From Camelimonas fluminis (GTDB taxonomy: Bacteria; Pseudomonadota; Alphaproteobacteria; Rhizobiales; Beijerinckiaceae): a stretch of 64,000 bases of DNA. The position numbers and the translations under genes are program-made. Within the stretch, counting starts at the first letter, position 1, and each line of letters opens with the position of its first letter. This document shows, piece by piece, positions 30,466 through 38,909 of the stretch. The notes below the pieces were generated by a model, which ran no database searches, was not told the origin of the DNA, and saw nothing but the letters and a program-made list of their open reading frames with translations. Location of the stretch: contig NZ_BNCG01000003.1 of assembly GCF_014656355.1 (NCBI RefSeq), positions 371,572 to 435,571 of the forward strand, given 5' to 3'.

Positions 30466-32252
30466 TCCGGATCCTCTGGTACATCGTCATTATCGCCATT
30501 CTGGCCACTGGCGCCGCCTGGCTGGCGGACCGGCCCGGCGACGTCGCCGTGGTCTGGCAGGGCTATCGCATCGAAACGTCAGTGGCGGTGGCGGTGCTGC
30601 TGGTGCTGGCGGTTGTTGTCGTCGCCCTGCTGGCCTGGTCCGTTCTGCGCATGATTTTACGCACCCCGGATCTGCTGGGTTCAGCGACGACCGGCCGGCG
30701 GCGGGCGCGTGGCTTCACGGCCCTGTCGCGCGGCATGATCGCTGTCGGCTCTGGCGACGCAGCCATGGCGCGCCGTTACGCTCTTGAGGCGGGAAAGCTG
30801 CTGGGTCGCGAGCCGATGACGCTGCTGCTGCGCGCCCAGGCGGCGCAACTTGCCGGTGACCGGAAAACGGCGGAAGCTGCATTCAACGCCATGCTGGAGC
30901 AGCCGGAAACCCGGGTTCTGGGCCTGCGCGGCCTGTATGTGGAGGCGCGGCGCAAGGGCGACCTTGCCAATGCCTTCATCTTCGCGGGCAAGGCGGCGCA
31001 ACTCGATCCGGCGGTGGGCTGGGCCAATGAGGCGATGCTGGAGCATCTCGGCGCGCAGCGGCGCTGGCGCGAGGCGCTGACCATGCTGGAGCGCCGTCTC
31101 GCCACCGGGCGCATGGACCGGGATCTCGCGCGTCGCCAGCGCGCGGTGCTGCTGACCGCCGACGCCATGGACAGCGCCGACGCCGACCCTGACGGCGCGC
31201 TGGACGCCGCGCGCCAAGCGGCGAAACTGGCGCCGGATCTGGTTCCGGCTGTGGCGCTGCACGGGCGGCTGCTGTCGCGCCAGGGCGCGCTGCGCAAGGC
31301 GGCGCGGGTGCTTGAGGCCGGCTGGAAGCAGTCGCCACATCCCGAGATCGCCGCCGCTTACATTGACATGCGGCCGGGCGATTCGGCGCTCGATCGGCTC
31401 GACCGGGCCCGCAATCTGCAACGACTGACGCCGGGCCATGCGGAGGCGCGCATTATCGTGGCGCGCACCGCCATTGACGCCCGTGAATACGATCGGGCGC
31501 GGGCGATGCTGGAGCCGCTGCTGAAGGACCGCCCGCCAGCGCGCGTCTGCCTGATGATGGCCGAAATCGCCGAACACGGCCCGGCCGGCTCGGGCGCCGT
31601 GCGCGAATGGCTGGCGCGGGCCTCGCGGGCGCCGCGCGATCCAGGCTGGATCGCCGACGGCGTGGTGTCCGATCATTGGGAGCCAATTTCGCCGGTGAGC
31701 GGCAGGCTTGACGCCTTCGTCTGGGCGACGCCGACTGAACTGCTTGGCGCCCACCCGGCCGCCTGGGCGTCGGAAGACGTGATCGCCGACGGGGACGAGG
31801 CCACGGCGGTTGGCTATCTGCAGGGCGCGGAGGCAGAGGCCGATGTGACCACCCGGTCCGCTGGCAAGGTGATCGAGGCGACGGTGGCGCCGCAGGGGGA
31901 GGCAGCCATCGGCAAGTCCGCGCCAACCGCTGCGCCGCCGCCCGCCGCGGCGGTGGTGAAGCCGCCGGAACGTCGGGATGGAGCGGAAAAGTCGTCGGCT
32001 GCATCTCCGTCTCCGCCGGCGACGGTGGGCGCTGAACCCCGGCCAAAGGGCGACGCCGCCGTTACGGCTGGGCTGGCCAGCAAGGCGGAGGCCAGGGCCG
32101 ATGAAGAGGCCGCCGCCAGGCCGCGCGTGGTTGCGTCGCGCCCGCAGCCTTCCGAAGTGGTCTTCCCCATGGCGTATGCGCCGGATGATCCGGGGCCGGT
32201 TCGGGACGACGACGAGGCGGTTCAGCCGATCTCCCGGCGCATCAATCTCTGA
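30462..32252 (+). CDS. hemY: HemY-like TPR membrane protein
   Basis: A 596-residue protein with two N-terminal membrane helices (about 5-21 and 41-63), then the HemY N-terminal domain and tetratricopeptide-like helical repeats (about 90-400). The Pro/Ala-rich C-terminal tail ends MAYAPDDPGPV. In proteobacteria this HemY is linked to late haem steps by gene position; it is not the flavoprotein protoporphyrinogen oxidase also called HemY. The ATGA overlap with the mic60-like gene implies translational coupling. Confidence 0.88.
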   Translation: MIRILWYIVIIAILATGAAWLADRPGDVAVVWQGYRIETSVAVAVLLVLAVVVVALLAWSVLRMILRTPDLLGSATTGRRRARGFTALSRGMIAVGSGDAAMARRYALEAGKLLGREPMTLLLRAQAAQLAGDRKTAEAAFNAMLEQPETRVLGLRGLYVEARRKGDLANAFIFAGKAAQLDPAVGWANEAMLEHLGAQRRWREALTMLERRLATGRMDRDLARRQRAVLLTADAMDSADADPDGALDAARQAAKLAPDLVPAVALHGRLLSRQGALRKAARVLEAGWKQSPHPEIAAAYIDMRPGDSALDRLDRARNLQRLTPGHAEARIIVARTAIDAREYDRARAMLEPLLKDRPPARVCLMMAEIAEHGPAGSGAVREWLARASRAPRDPGWIADGVVSDHWEPISPVSGRLDAFVWATPTELLGAHPAAWASEDVIADGDEATAVGYLQGAEAEADVTTRSAGKVIEATVAPQGEAAIGKSAPTAAPPPAAAVVKPPERRDGAEKSSAASPSPPATVGAEPRPKGDAAVTAGLASKAEARADEEAAARPRVVASRPQPSEVVFPMAYAPDDPGPVRDDDEAVQPISRRINL

Positions 32253-32460
32253 GGCCTGGCTCAGGGGGATGAAAGCGGTCCGCCTGAACTGCTTTGCCGG
32301 CGTTGAGATTGCGCCCGTCCTGACCAGGGCGGGCGCGGCTCCGGCCAACCGCGAGATATCTGACGCACGAGAAAATGCTGACGCATTCGCGACCGCCAAA
32401 GCCCGGACGCCCGTTCAGGGTTGCCAAAATCCGCAGAGCCAGGCTCACCGGACCCTGACG

Positions 32461-34119
32461 TCAGGCCGCCGCCTTGACCCGGATATCGGTGCGCGGGGCG
32501 TCGGCCGGCGCGAAGCTGTCGGCGCGGGCGATGCGCCAGGCGTCGGCATAGAATGGATGGGCGCCGCCGCCGCCCAGCAGTTCACCCTCCTCCAGGAACG
32601 GGAACAGGTGCGAAAACAGGCGTATTTCCGTTGAATTGACCCGGCGCGCAATATGGTGCGGCGCGATTTCCGAGGGGTGGCGCAGGCCGGCCGCCGCCAG
32701 CAGCTCCGCCAGCGCATGCAGGGTGCTGCGATGGAAATTGGCCACGCGCTGGGCCTTGTCGGTCACCACCACGGCGCGCTGGCGCAAGGGATCCTGGGTG
32801 GCGACGCCCGTGGGGCAGTGGTTGGTGTGGCAGGTGCGCGACTGGATGCAGCCGACGGCGAACATGAAGCCGCGGGCGCTGTTGACCCAGTCCGCGCCCA
32901 GCGCCATGGCGCAGGCGATGTCGAACGCCGAGATGATCTTGCCGGCGGCGCCGACGCGGATCTGGTCGCGCAGGCCAGCGCCGACGAGTGTGTTGTGCAC
33001 GAACAGCAGCGCTTCGCGCAGCGGCACGCCCATATTGTCGGTGAACTCCACTGGCGCCGAACCGGTGCCGCCCTCGGAACCGTCGACCACGACGAAATCC
33101 GGCGTGATTCCCGTTTCCAGCATCGCCTTGACGATGGCCATGAATTCCCACGGCTGGCCGATGGCCAGCTTGAAGCCCACCGGCTTGCCGCCGGACAGTT
33201 CCCGCAGTTCCTTGACGAAGGCCATCATCTCCAGCGGCGTGTGAAAACGGCTGTGAGACGGCGGCGAGACGCAGTCGTGGCCCATGGGTATGCCACGGGT
33301 TTCGGCGATCTCGGGCGTGATCTTGGTGGCTGGCAGAATGCCGCCGTGACCAGGCTTGGCGCCCTGGCTGACCTTGATCTCGATCATGCGGATGCGCGGA
33401 TCGGCGGCGCGGGCGGTGAATTTTTCAGGCGAGAAGGAGCCGTCCGGGTTGCGGCAGCCGAAATAGCCGCTGGCGATCTGCCAGACGAGATCGCCGCCGT
33501 GGCGCAGGTGATAGGGGCTGACGCTGCCCTCGCCGGTGTCCTGGCAGAATTCGCCGAGCTTGGCGCCGCGGTTCAGCGACATGATGGCGTTGGCGCTGAG
33601 GGCGCCGAAACTCATGGCCGAAATATTCAGCACCGACCCCGAATAGGGCTGGCTGCACTGGGCGTTCCCGATGGTGATGCGGAACGTTTTCGGGTCCGCC
33701 AGCGGGGCCGTGCGGATGGAGTGGCCCATGAATTCGTAACGGTCCGCATAGGTGTCGAGGGTGGTGCCAAACGGACGCTGGTCGGCCTCCGCCTTGGCCC
33801 GCTGGTAGACCAGCGAGCGTTGCGCCCGCGAGAACGGCAGGCTTTCCGCATCGGTCTCGAAGAAATACTGGCGCATTTCCGGGCGCACGGCCTCGAAGAT
33901 AAAGCGCATGTGGCCAATGACCGGATAGTTGCGGGTGATGGCGTGGCGGGTTTGCAGCAGGTCATGGACCCCGACGAGCGTCAGCGCTGCGAACAGCCAG
34001 GCCCAAAACCGGCCGAACGGCAGATGGCTGGCGAACAGCCCGCACAGAATCACCAGCGCAATACAGGCGATGAAGATGGTGTAGCGACCCGGAGGGCGCA
34101 GTCTGGGCAAGCCATGCAT
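32461..34119 (-). CDS. membrane-anchored FMN-binding glutamate synthase-like protein
   Basis: About 552 residues: one or two N-terminal membrane helices (YTIFIACIALVILCGLFAS, FWAWLFAALTLVGV), then a glutamate-synthase FMN domain with MSFGALSANAIMSL, VSQGAKPGHGGILP, VVVDGSEGGTGSAP and a C-x5-C-x4-C type cluster region (CIQSRTCHTNHCPTG). The last suggests a 3Fe-4S site as in GltB. It lacks the amidotransferase domain and any GltD partner, so it is a stand-alone oxidoreductase of unknown substrate. The ATG at 34119 has AGGAAG upstream; an ATG at 34155 is possible. Confidence 0.85.
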   Translation of the reverse strand: MHGLPRLRPPGRYTIFIACIALVILCGLFASHLPFGRFWAWLFAALTLVGVHDLLQTRHAITRNYPVIGHMRFIFEAVRPEMRQYFFETDAESLPFSRAQRSLVYQRAKAEADQRPFGTTLDTYADRYEFMGHSIRTAPLADPKTFRITIGNAQCSQPYSGSVLNISAMSFGALSANAIMSLNRGAKLGEFCQDTGEGSVSPYHLRHGGDLVWQIASGYFGCRNPDGSFSPEKFTARAADPRIRMIEIKVSQGAKPGHGGILPATKITPEIAETRGIPMGHDCVSPPSHSRFHTPLEMMAFVKELRELSGGKPVGFKLAIGQPWEFMAIVKAMLETGITPDFVVVDGSEGGTGSAPVEFTDNMGVPLREALLFVHNTLVGAGLRDQIRVGAAGKIISAFDIACAMALGADWVNSARGFMFAVGCIQSRTCHTNHCPTGVATQDPLRQRAVVVTDKAQRVANFHRSTLHALAELLAAAGLRHPSEIAPHHIARRVNSTEIRLFSHLFPFLEEGELLGGGGAHPFYADAWRIARADSFAPADAPRTDIRVKAAA

Positions 34120-34692
34120 GGAGCGGTCTTCCTGCTGTTCGACAAAAATCCGCATGACCTGAATCCGGATTTTGTCCTGTTTTCTTGAACTTACGCGCTT
34201 TCTTCATGTGAAGCGCGGCGAACCTGGCGAAAAATGTTCGAGGCGCGCAGCCTGGGCCAGCTTTTGCCAGGAATATAGCGACATTGTTGGCCCGGGTCAT
34301 GGAAGCGTCTGACGCGCGCGCCAGAACCTCGACGTGGAAGCATTTCAACGGCAGGCTCCGTCCTGCCCTGCGGATGCGACAGCGGCGCGACCGGACGCCA
34401 GAGCATTCACCGGCGATGGACTGGCTCGCGTGAAGAAGCCGCGTCCATTCAAGCAGACAGGGCGAACGTCCGGCCTGGTGCGACCGGATGTTCCTCCACC
34501 CGCCCGGCGCGCGCCGGGAGCCATCGCAGCCTGTCCGCCGCGACGCCTGTCCCGCGCCGGTTGTCCGTTCCTTCGCCGGACGATCCTCTGCCGGATGGAG
34601 CGATTGTTGTCCGTGCGTGATCACACAGCCTGTGATTTGCGGCGGATGGGCCTTGCAAATACCCGCCGTTTGGGGCAAGGAAGCGCCCGGAA
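34120..34692. other. intergenic stretch before tRNA-Thr, no gene supported
   Basis: About 570 bases. Near 34190-34215 a GCGCTT...AAGCGC hairpin resembles the palindromic repeats. The rest shows no feature; it should carry the tRNA promoter. Confidence 0.35.
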
Positions 34693-34768
34693 GCCGCTTT
34701 AGCTCAGTTGGTAGAGCACATCATTCGTAATGATGGGGTCGCGTGTTCGAGTCACGCAAGCGGCACCA
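34693..34768 (+). tRNA. tRNA-Thr (CGT anticodon), CCA encoded
   Basis: A 76-base cloverleaf: acceptor arms GCCGCTT / AAGCGGC pair perfectly, the D arm is TAGCTCAGTTGGTAGAGCA, the anticodon arm CATCA / TGATG has loop TTCGTAA with anticodon CGT, and the T arm has GTTCGAGTC. The 3' CCA is encoded. Reads ACG codons. Confidence 0.97.
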
Positions 34769-35174
34769 CTTTCCCTTCAGAAAAACCGGTGGTTTCAGGC
34801 GCGTTGCTTCGCGCATACAGCCTGCGCGCGTCGCGGGCGGCGACGACCCGTCGGCCGGCCCCAAATCGGCATGCGCCGGTCAGGTCCTGGGATTTTCCTG
34901 CGACGCCATGTCGACGCCATGCCAGAGCGCCGGCGGTCCCGGGCGGCAGACGGCCTGACATTGGGCAGCGGACGATTCCTTCAGATCGCAGCCTTTGCGG
35001 GCTGCTCCCGCGACCTGTTGGCCAGCGGCGTTTCCAAAACCTCCATTCACAAGGCGGCGTATCGGAGCGGCGGCGGCGTTCAGGCGTCGGGGCCCTGGCC
35101 ATGCCGTTGCCCGGGACAGCGAATTTGCTGGCTTCACAAGGCAATATGTCCAGTCAGACTGGCCGCCTCCCTTG
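34769..35174. other. intergenic stretch between tRNA-Thr and the TnpB remnant
   Basis: About 400 bases with no gene supported on either strand. No second copy of the tRNA 3' end was seen, so there is no sign of an integrated element bounded here. Confidence 0.35.
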
Positions 35175-35680
35175 AAAGCACCAATTAAGTGCTTTAAGCT
35201 GACGGCATGATCGAAAGGCCTGCGACGACCATGGCGCTGGAGCTGGCGCCTTCTTCTGAAGACCGCAATGCGCTCACGGCGACGCTCGCGGCCTACCGGC
35301 AGGCGATGGCCATCCTCGACGGAACCCGCGGCGCCAATCTCGTTGCTCTCCACGAGGAGGCTTACGAAGACATCCGCGCCCGCACGGGCCTGCCAGCCCG
35401 CATGGCGACGCTGGCGCTGCGCGATCACAGCCGGCGCCAGCCAGGCGCGCCGATCAACGACATTCCGCTCGACGCCAAACTGTTCGCCGTGAAGGGCCCA
35501 GACCGGATCAGCATCGCCACTGTCAGCGGCCGGGCGATCGTTCCCTATGTGGTCGACGGCTATCGCGGCGGCTGGAGCGATTTCGCCGAAGCGCGCCTCG
35601 TTTTCGGCGACGCCGCCATTCACGTGCGCGTCGGCGTTCACGCCGGTCCGCGCGACGCCAGGGAGACCAGGGAGACTAAC
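35175..35680 (+). mobile_element. IS200/IS605-type remnant: left-end-like hairpin and tnpB N-terminal fragment
   Basis: Residues 1 to about 148 of the frame starting at 35207 match the N-terminal (WED/REC) half of the TnpB family. The recognisable blocks are TLAAYRQAMAILD, RTGLPARMATLALR, LFAVKGPDRISIATVSGRA and IVPYVVDGYRGGW, and the frame then gives ARLVFGDAAIHVRVGVHAG just where RuvC-I should begin. The RuvC domain and zinc finger are absent. Upstream, AAAGCAC (35175-35181) and GTGCTTT (35189-35195) form a hairpin like those at IS605-family left ends. Comparison is from memory of the family. Confidence 0.7.
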
Positions 35681-36316
35681 ATGACCAATGAAGGCATTCT
35701 CGCGCGTCTGGGACGGGTCATTGCAGGCGTGGTCAATACGGCCGTCGACGCGGCGGAAGCCGCCAACCCGGTCGCGGTCGCCCAGCAGGCGGTGCGGGAG
35801 ATCGGCAAGATTTCCGATGAGGCGCGGGCCGCGCTGGGCGCCGCCATTGCCGCCGGTCACCGGCTGAAGGCCAAGGCCGCCGATCTGGAGGCGGAAATCG
35901 CTGATCTCGACGGCAAGATCCGCACCGGGCTGGCCAATGGTCGCGAGGATCTCGCCCGCGCCGCCGTCGGCGTGCAGCTTGACCTGGAGGCGCAACGCGA
36001 GGCGCTCGGCAAGGCGATCAGCGACAACGCCGCCGAGATCGCCGAGGCGGAAACCACCCTGCGCAGCATCGCCTCGGCCCGGGCCGACGCCATGAAGCGG
36101 CTGGATGATGCGAAGCGCGCCGAGCGGGCGGCGCCGGTGGCGGCGACCCCCTCGCAGCGTAACGACCAGCGGCTGGCCGACGCGCTCGCCGCCGTGGAGC
36201 GCGTCACCGGCGCGCCGGCGAAACCGGCGGGCGGCGAGGCCGAGATCGAGGAACTTGGCCGCATGCAGAGACAGGACGCTATCGAGGCGCGCCTCAAGAG
36301 CATTCGCGGGGACTGA
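35207..36316 (+). CDS. PspA/IM30 family protein with an in-frame TnpB-like N-terminal extension
   Basis: The continuous frame is 369 residues. From M159 on it is a PspA/IM30 protein: GILARLGRVIAGVVNTAVDAAE, then long coiled coil to about residue 330 and a C-terminal EIEELGRMQRQDAIEARLKS. PspA-like proteins coat and stabilise the inner membrane under stress. Residues 1-148 look like TnpB. The ATG at 35681 (M159) has a strong ribosome binding site and would give a 211-residue PspA of normal length; the upstream ATG at 35207 has none. The product may be PspA alone, the fusion, or both. The next genes are YqiJ- and YqiK-like at 5-base spacing. Confidence 0.8.
   Translation: MIERPATTMALELAPSSEDRNALTATLAAYRQAMAILDGTRGANLVALHEEAYEDIRARTGLPARMATLALRDHSRRQPGAPINDIPLDAKLFAVKGPDRISIATVSGRAIVPYVVDGYRGGWSDFAEARLVFGDAAIHVRVGVHAGPRDARETRETNMTNEGILARLGRVIAGVVNTAVDAAEAANPVAVAQQAVREIGKISDEARAALGAAIAAGHRLKAKAADLEAEIADLDGKIRTGLANGREDLARAAVGVQLDLEAQREALGKAISDNAAEIAEAETTLRSIASARADAMKRLDDAKRAERAAPVAATPSQRNDQRLADALAAVERVTGAPAKPAGGEAEIEELGRMQRQDAIEARLKSIRGD
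35669..35683 (+). promoter_or_regulatory. internal ribosome binding site and ATG for PspA
   Basis: AGGGAG (35669-35674), six-base spacer, ATG at 35681. It lies inside the longer frame, exactly where homology changes from TnpB-like to PspA-like, and is better than any site near 35207. Confidence 0.7.
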
Positions 36317-36321
36317 CGCCG

Positions 36322-36987
36322 ATGGGCGAACTTGTCCAGTCAGGAGGCATGATTGCGCCAGGGACCTGGCCGTTCTGGCTGGCGCTGCTGGTCGTCGCCG
36401 GCCTTGGCGCGGTTGAGGTGATTTCCGTGCTGCTCGGCGCCTCGGCCTCGGGGCTGCTCGACGATGGCCTCGGTCACCACGGTCCGGATTCCGACGCCGG
36501 GCTGCTCGGCGGCTGGATGTCCTGGCTCAACCGGGGCGGCGTGCCGGTCCTGGTGCTGGCGGTGATCCTGCTGTCGATGTTCGCCATCGCCGGCTTCGCC
36601 CTGCAGGCGCTGGCCGCCGCTGTCGCCGGGCCGCTGCCGGCGCTGGTCGCGGCGCCGGCCGCCTTCGTGGCGGCTCTGCCAGCCACCCGCTGGATCAGCC
36701 GCGGCGTCGCCCGCATCATCCCGCGCGACGAAACCCATGTGGTCGCCCAGGCCGAGTTCATCGGTCTTGCCGGCGTGGTCACCATCGGCCCCCTCGACCA
36801 GGGACATCCCGGCAGCGTGCGGGTGAAAGACCGTTACGACAACTTCCACAGCCTGCTGGCGCGGGCGGCGCCCGGCCACGCCATTCCCACCGGCGCCATG
36901 GCGCTGATCGTTGACAGCGCTGACGGCGCGTTCGTGGCGGTTCCGGCGCCGGACGCCCTGTCGGCGCAACAAGGACACGAGGACTGA
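36322..36987 (+). CDS. YqiJ-like membrane protein with OB-fold domain
   Basis: A 221-residue protein with an N-terminal membrane helix (WPFWLALLVVAGLGAVEVIS), further hydrophobic segments at about 75-130, and a C-terminal OB-fold of the NfeD/YqiJ type (THVVAQAEFIGLAGVVTIG...GSVRVKD). Such proteins are encoded next to flotillins and are thought to work with them in membrane microdomains. Starts 5 bases after the pspA stop and ends 5 bases before the yqiK-like start. An alternative ATG at 36349 has AGGAGG only one base away, so 36322 is kept. Confidence 0.85.
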   Translation: MGELVQSGGMIAPGTWPFWLALLVVAGLGAVEVISVLLGASASGLLDDGLGHHGPDSDAGLLGGWMSWLNRGGVPVLVLAVILLSMFAIAGFALQALAAAVAGPLPALVAAPAAFVAALPATRWISRGVARIIPRDETHVVAQAEFIGLAGVVTIGPLDQGHPGSVRVKDRYDNFHSLLARAAPGHAIPTGAMALIVDSADGAFVAVPAPDALSAQQGHED

Positions 36988-36992
36988 ACAGG

Positions 36993-38765
36993 ATGGAGCT
37001 ATCTTCTCTGGCCCTGATCGCGGGGATGATCGTCATCGCGATCGTGGTGATCGGCGTCATCATGACGTCGCTGTACACGCGCGCCACCCGTGACAAGGCC
37101 TATGTCCGCACCGGGCTCGGCGGCAAGAAAGTGGTGCTGGACGGCGGTTCGGTCATTCTGCCGATCTTCCATTCCTATTCCTGGGTGTCGCTGAGCACCC
37201 TGCGGCTCGAAGTGAAGCGGGCTGAAAACGAATCGCTCATCACCAAGGACCGGATGCGCGCCGACATCACCGCCGAGTTCTATGTGCGCGTGAAGCCGGA
37301 CGCCGAGAACATCGCCCTGGCGGCGCAGACCCTTGGCGATCGCACCAATGACGCCGACGCCCTGAAGACCCTGGTGGAAGCCAAATTCGTCGACGGCCTG
37401 CGCTCGGTGGCCGCCACCATGTCGCTGCGCGATTTGCAGGAGCAGCGGGCCGAGTTCGTCAAATCGGTGCAGGCGGCGGTCGCCCACGATCTGCAATCCA
37501 ACGGCCTGGAGCTGGAATCGGTGTCGCTGACCCGGCTCGACCAGACCGACATCCGGCACTTCAACCCCAACAACAGCTTCGACGCCGAGGGTCTGACCGC
37601 CCTGACGCTGATCACCGAAGAACGCAAGCGCGAGCGCAACCAGATCGTTCGCGACAACGAGGTTGAGATCGCCACCAAGGACCGCGAAGCCACGCTGCGG
37701 CGGCTGACGATCGAACGCGAGCAGCGGGACGCCGAACTGACCCAGGAACGCGACATCGCCAACAAGACCGCCGAAACCCGCGCCGAAGCGGCCAAAGCGG
37801 AGCAACTGGCGCGCCTGAGCGAGGAGACGGCCAAACTCGACACCGAGCGCGGCATCGCCGAACGCGAGGCGGAGGCGCGCCAGGCGCGCGAATCAGCGCG
37901 GATCGAAGCAGAGCGGGGCATTGCCGAGCGGGAAGCCGAAGCGCGCAAGATCACCGAAACCGCCCGCATTGACGCCGCCATCACCGTGGCGCGCAAGATC
38001 GAGGAAGAGCAGGCGGCGCGCGCCCGGGCCGATGAGGCCAAGGCCGCCGCCACCACCGCCGAGGAACAGGTCGCCACGGCCCGTGACATTGAGATCGCCG
38101 AACGCGCCCGGCGCATCGCCGTGATCGACGCCCGCCAGGCCGCGGAGCAGGAAGCCACCGCCATCACCGTCAAGGCGGAAGCCGAACGCCAGGCCGCCGA
38201 AAATCTGGCGGCCGCCGTCAAGATCCAGGCCGAGGCCGAAGCGGAGGCCGCCAAGATTCGCGCCGCCGGCGTGATCGAACTGGGCGAGGCCGAGGCGCGG
38301 GCCGAACGGGCGAAAAACGAGGCGCGCAACGCGCTGTCGTCCAGCATCATCGAGTTCGAACTGGCCCGGGCGCGCGTCGACATCGTGCCGAAGGCGCTGG
38401 AGCAGGCGATGAAGCCGGTGGAGAAGATTTCGGATATCCGCATCTTCAGCGCTGGCGGACTGTCCGGGGCGCTGTCTGGCGCTGCAGGCGGTGGCCAGGC
38501 CGGCAATCCGGTCGGCGACCTCTCCAGCCAGCTGCTGAATTTCACCGCGCAAAAGCCGATTCTCGATGAGATCCTGTCCCAGGCGGGGTTCAGGGGAGCT
38601 GATCCGACCCAGGCGCTGCTGGCGGCGTCGGTGGGCGGACTGGCCGCAAAAGCGGCGGGCGCCAGCCAGGTTACGGCGCGCTACGAGACGCCGGTCACCG
38701 CCCAGGCCGCGCCTTCCGGGCCGAACGCGCCGTCCCCCGGTGAAGCGGGCGCCGCTTCGCGTTAA
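36993..38765 (+). CDS. yqiK: flotillin family protein YqiK
   Basis: A 590-residue SPFH protein: N-terminal membrane helix (about 6-27), SPFH domain to about residue 200 (VVLDGGSVILPIFHSY, DLQEQRAEF), a very long Ala/Glu/Arg coiled coil with repeated RGIAEREAEAR units (about 215-460), and a Gly/Ala-rich C terminus. Flotillins scaffold membrane microdomains. It completes the pspA-yqiJ-yqiK operon, so membrane stress or fluidity is the likely theme. Confidence 0.93.
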   Translation: MELSSLALIAGMIVIAIVVIGVIMTSLYTRATRDKAYVRTGLGGKKVVLDGGSVILPIFHSYSWVSLSTLRLEVKRAENESLITKDRMRADITAEFYVRVKPDAENIALAAQTLGDRTNDADALKTLVEAKFVDGLRSVAATMSLRDLQEQRAEFVKSVQAAVAHDLQSNGLELESVSLTRLDQTDIRHFNPNNSFDAEGLTALTLITEERKRERNQIVRDNEVEIATKDREATLRRLTIEREQRDAELTQERDIANKTAETRAEAAKAEQLARLSEETAKLDTERGIAEREAEARQARESARIEAERGIAEREAEARKITETARIDAAITVARKIEEEQAARARADEAKAAATTAEEQVATARDIEIAERARRIAVIDARQAAEQEATAITVKAEAERQAAENLAAAVKIQAEAEAEAAKIRAAGVIELGEAEARAERAKNEARNALSSSIIEFELARARVDIVPKALEQAMKPVEKISDIRIFSAGGLSGALSGAAGGGQAGNPVGDLSSQLLNFTAQKPILDEILSQAGFRGADPTQALLAASVGGLAAKAAGASQVTARYETPVTAQAAPSGPNAPSPGEAGAASR

Positions 38766-38863
38766 GAGAAGCGCGCGCCGCCCGGAAAAGGCGTCGCATC
38801 ACGGCGAGGAAGCAACTTCGCCCTGATTTTGCCCCGGCGGCCCCGCTGTTGAAGAACGTCAGG

Positions 38864-38890
38864 CAGGTCGCCCCAATGGGCGACCTGTTT
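38864..38890 (+). terminator. hairpin terminator after the pspA-yqiJ-yqiK operon
   Basis: Perfect 10-bp stem CAGGTCGCCC / GGGCGACCTG with a 4-base loop then TTTCC, between convergent genes. The T-run is short, so strength is uncertain. Confidence 0.65.
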
Positions 38891-38909
38891 CCATTTGGGC
38901 GGGTGAAAC

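Noticed and set aside
34752..35144. 130-codon minus-strand frame after the tRNA
   Set aside because: Arg/Gly/Ala-rich, no ribosome binding site, overlaps the tRNA 3' end, no recognisable domain.
34693..35206. Genomic island anchored at tRNA-Thr
   Set aside because: No integrase gene and no second copy of the tRNA 3' end were seen; only the TnpB fragment hints at mobility.
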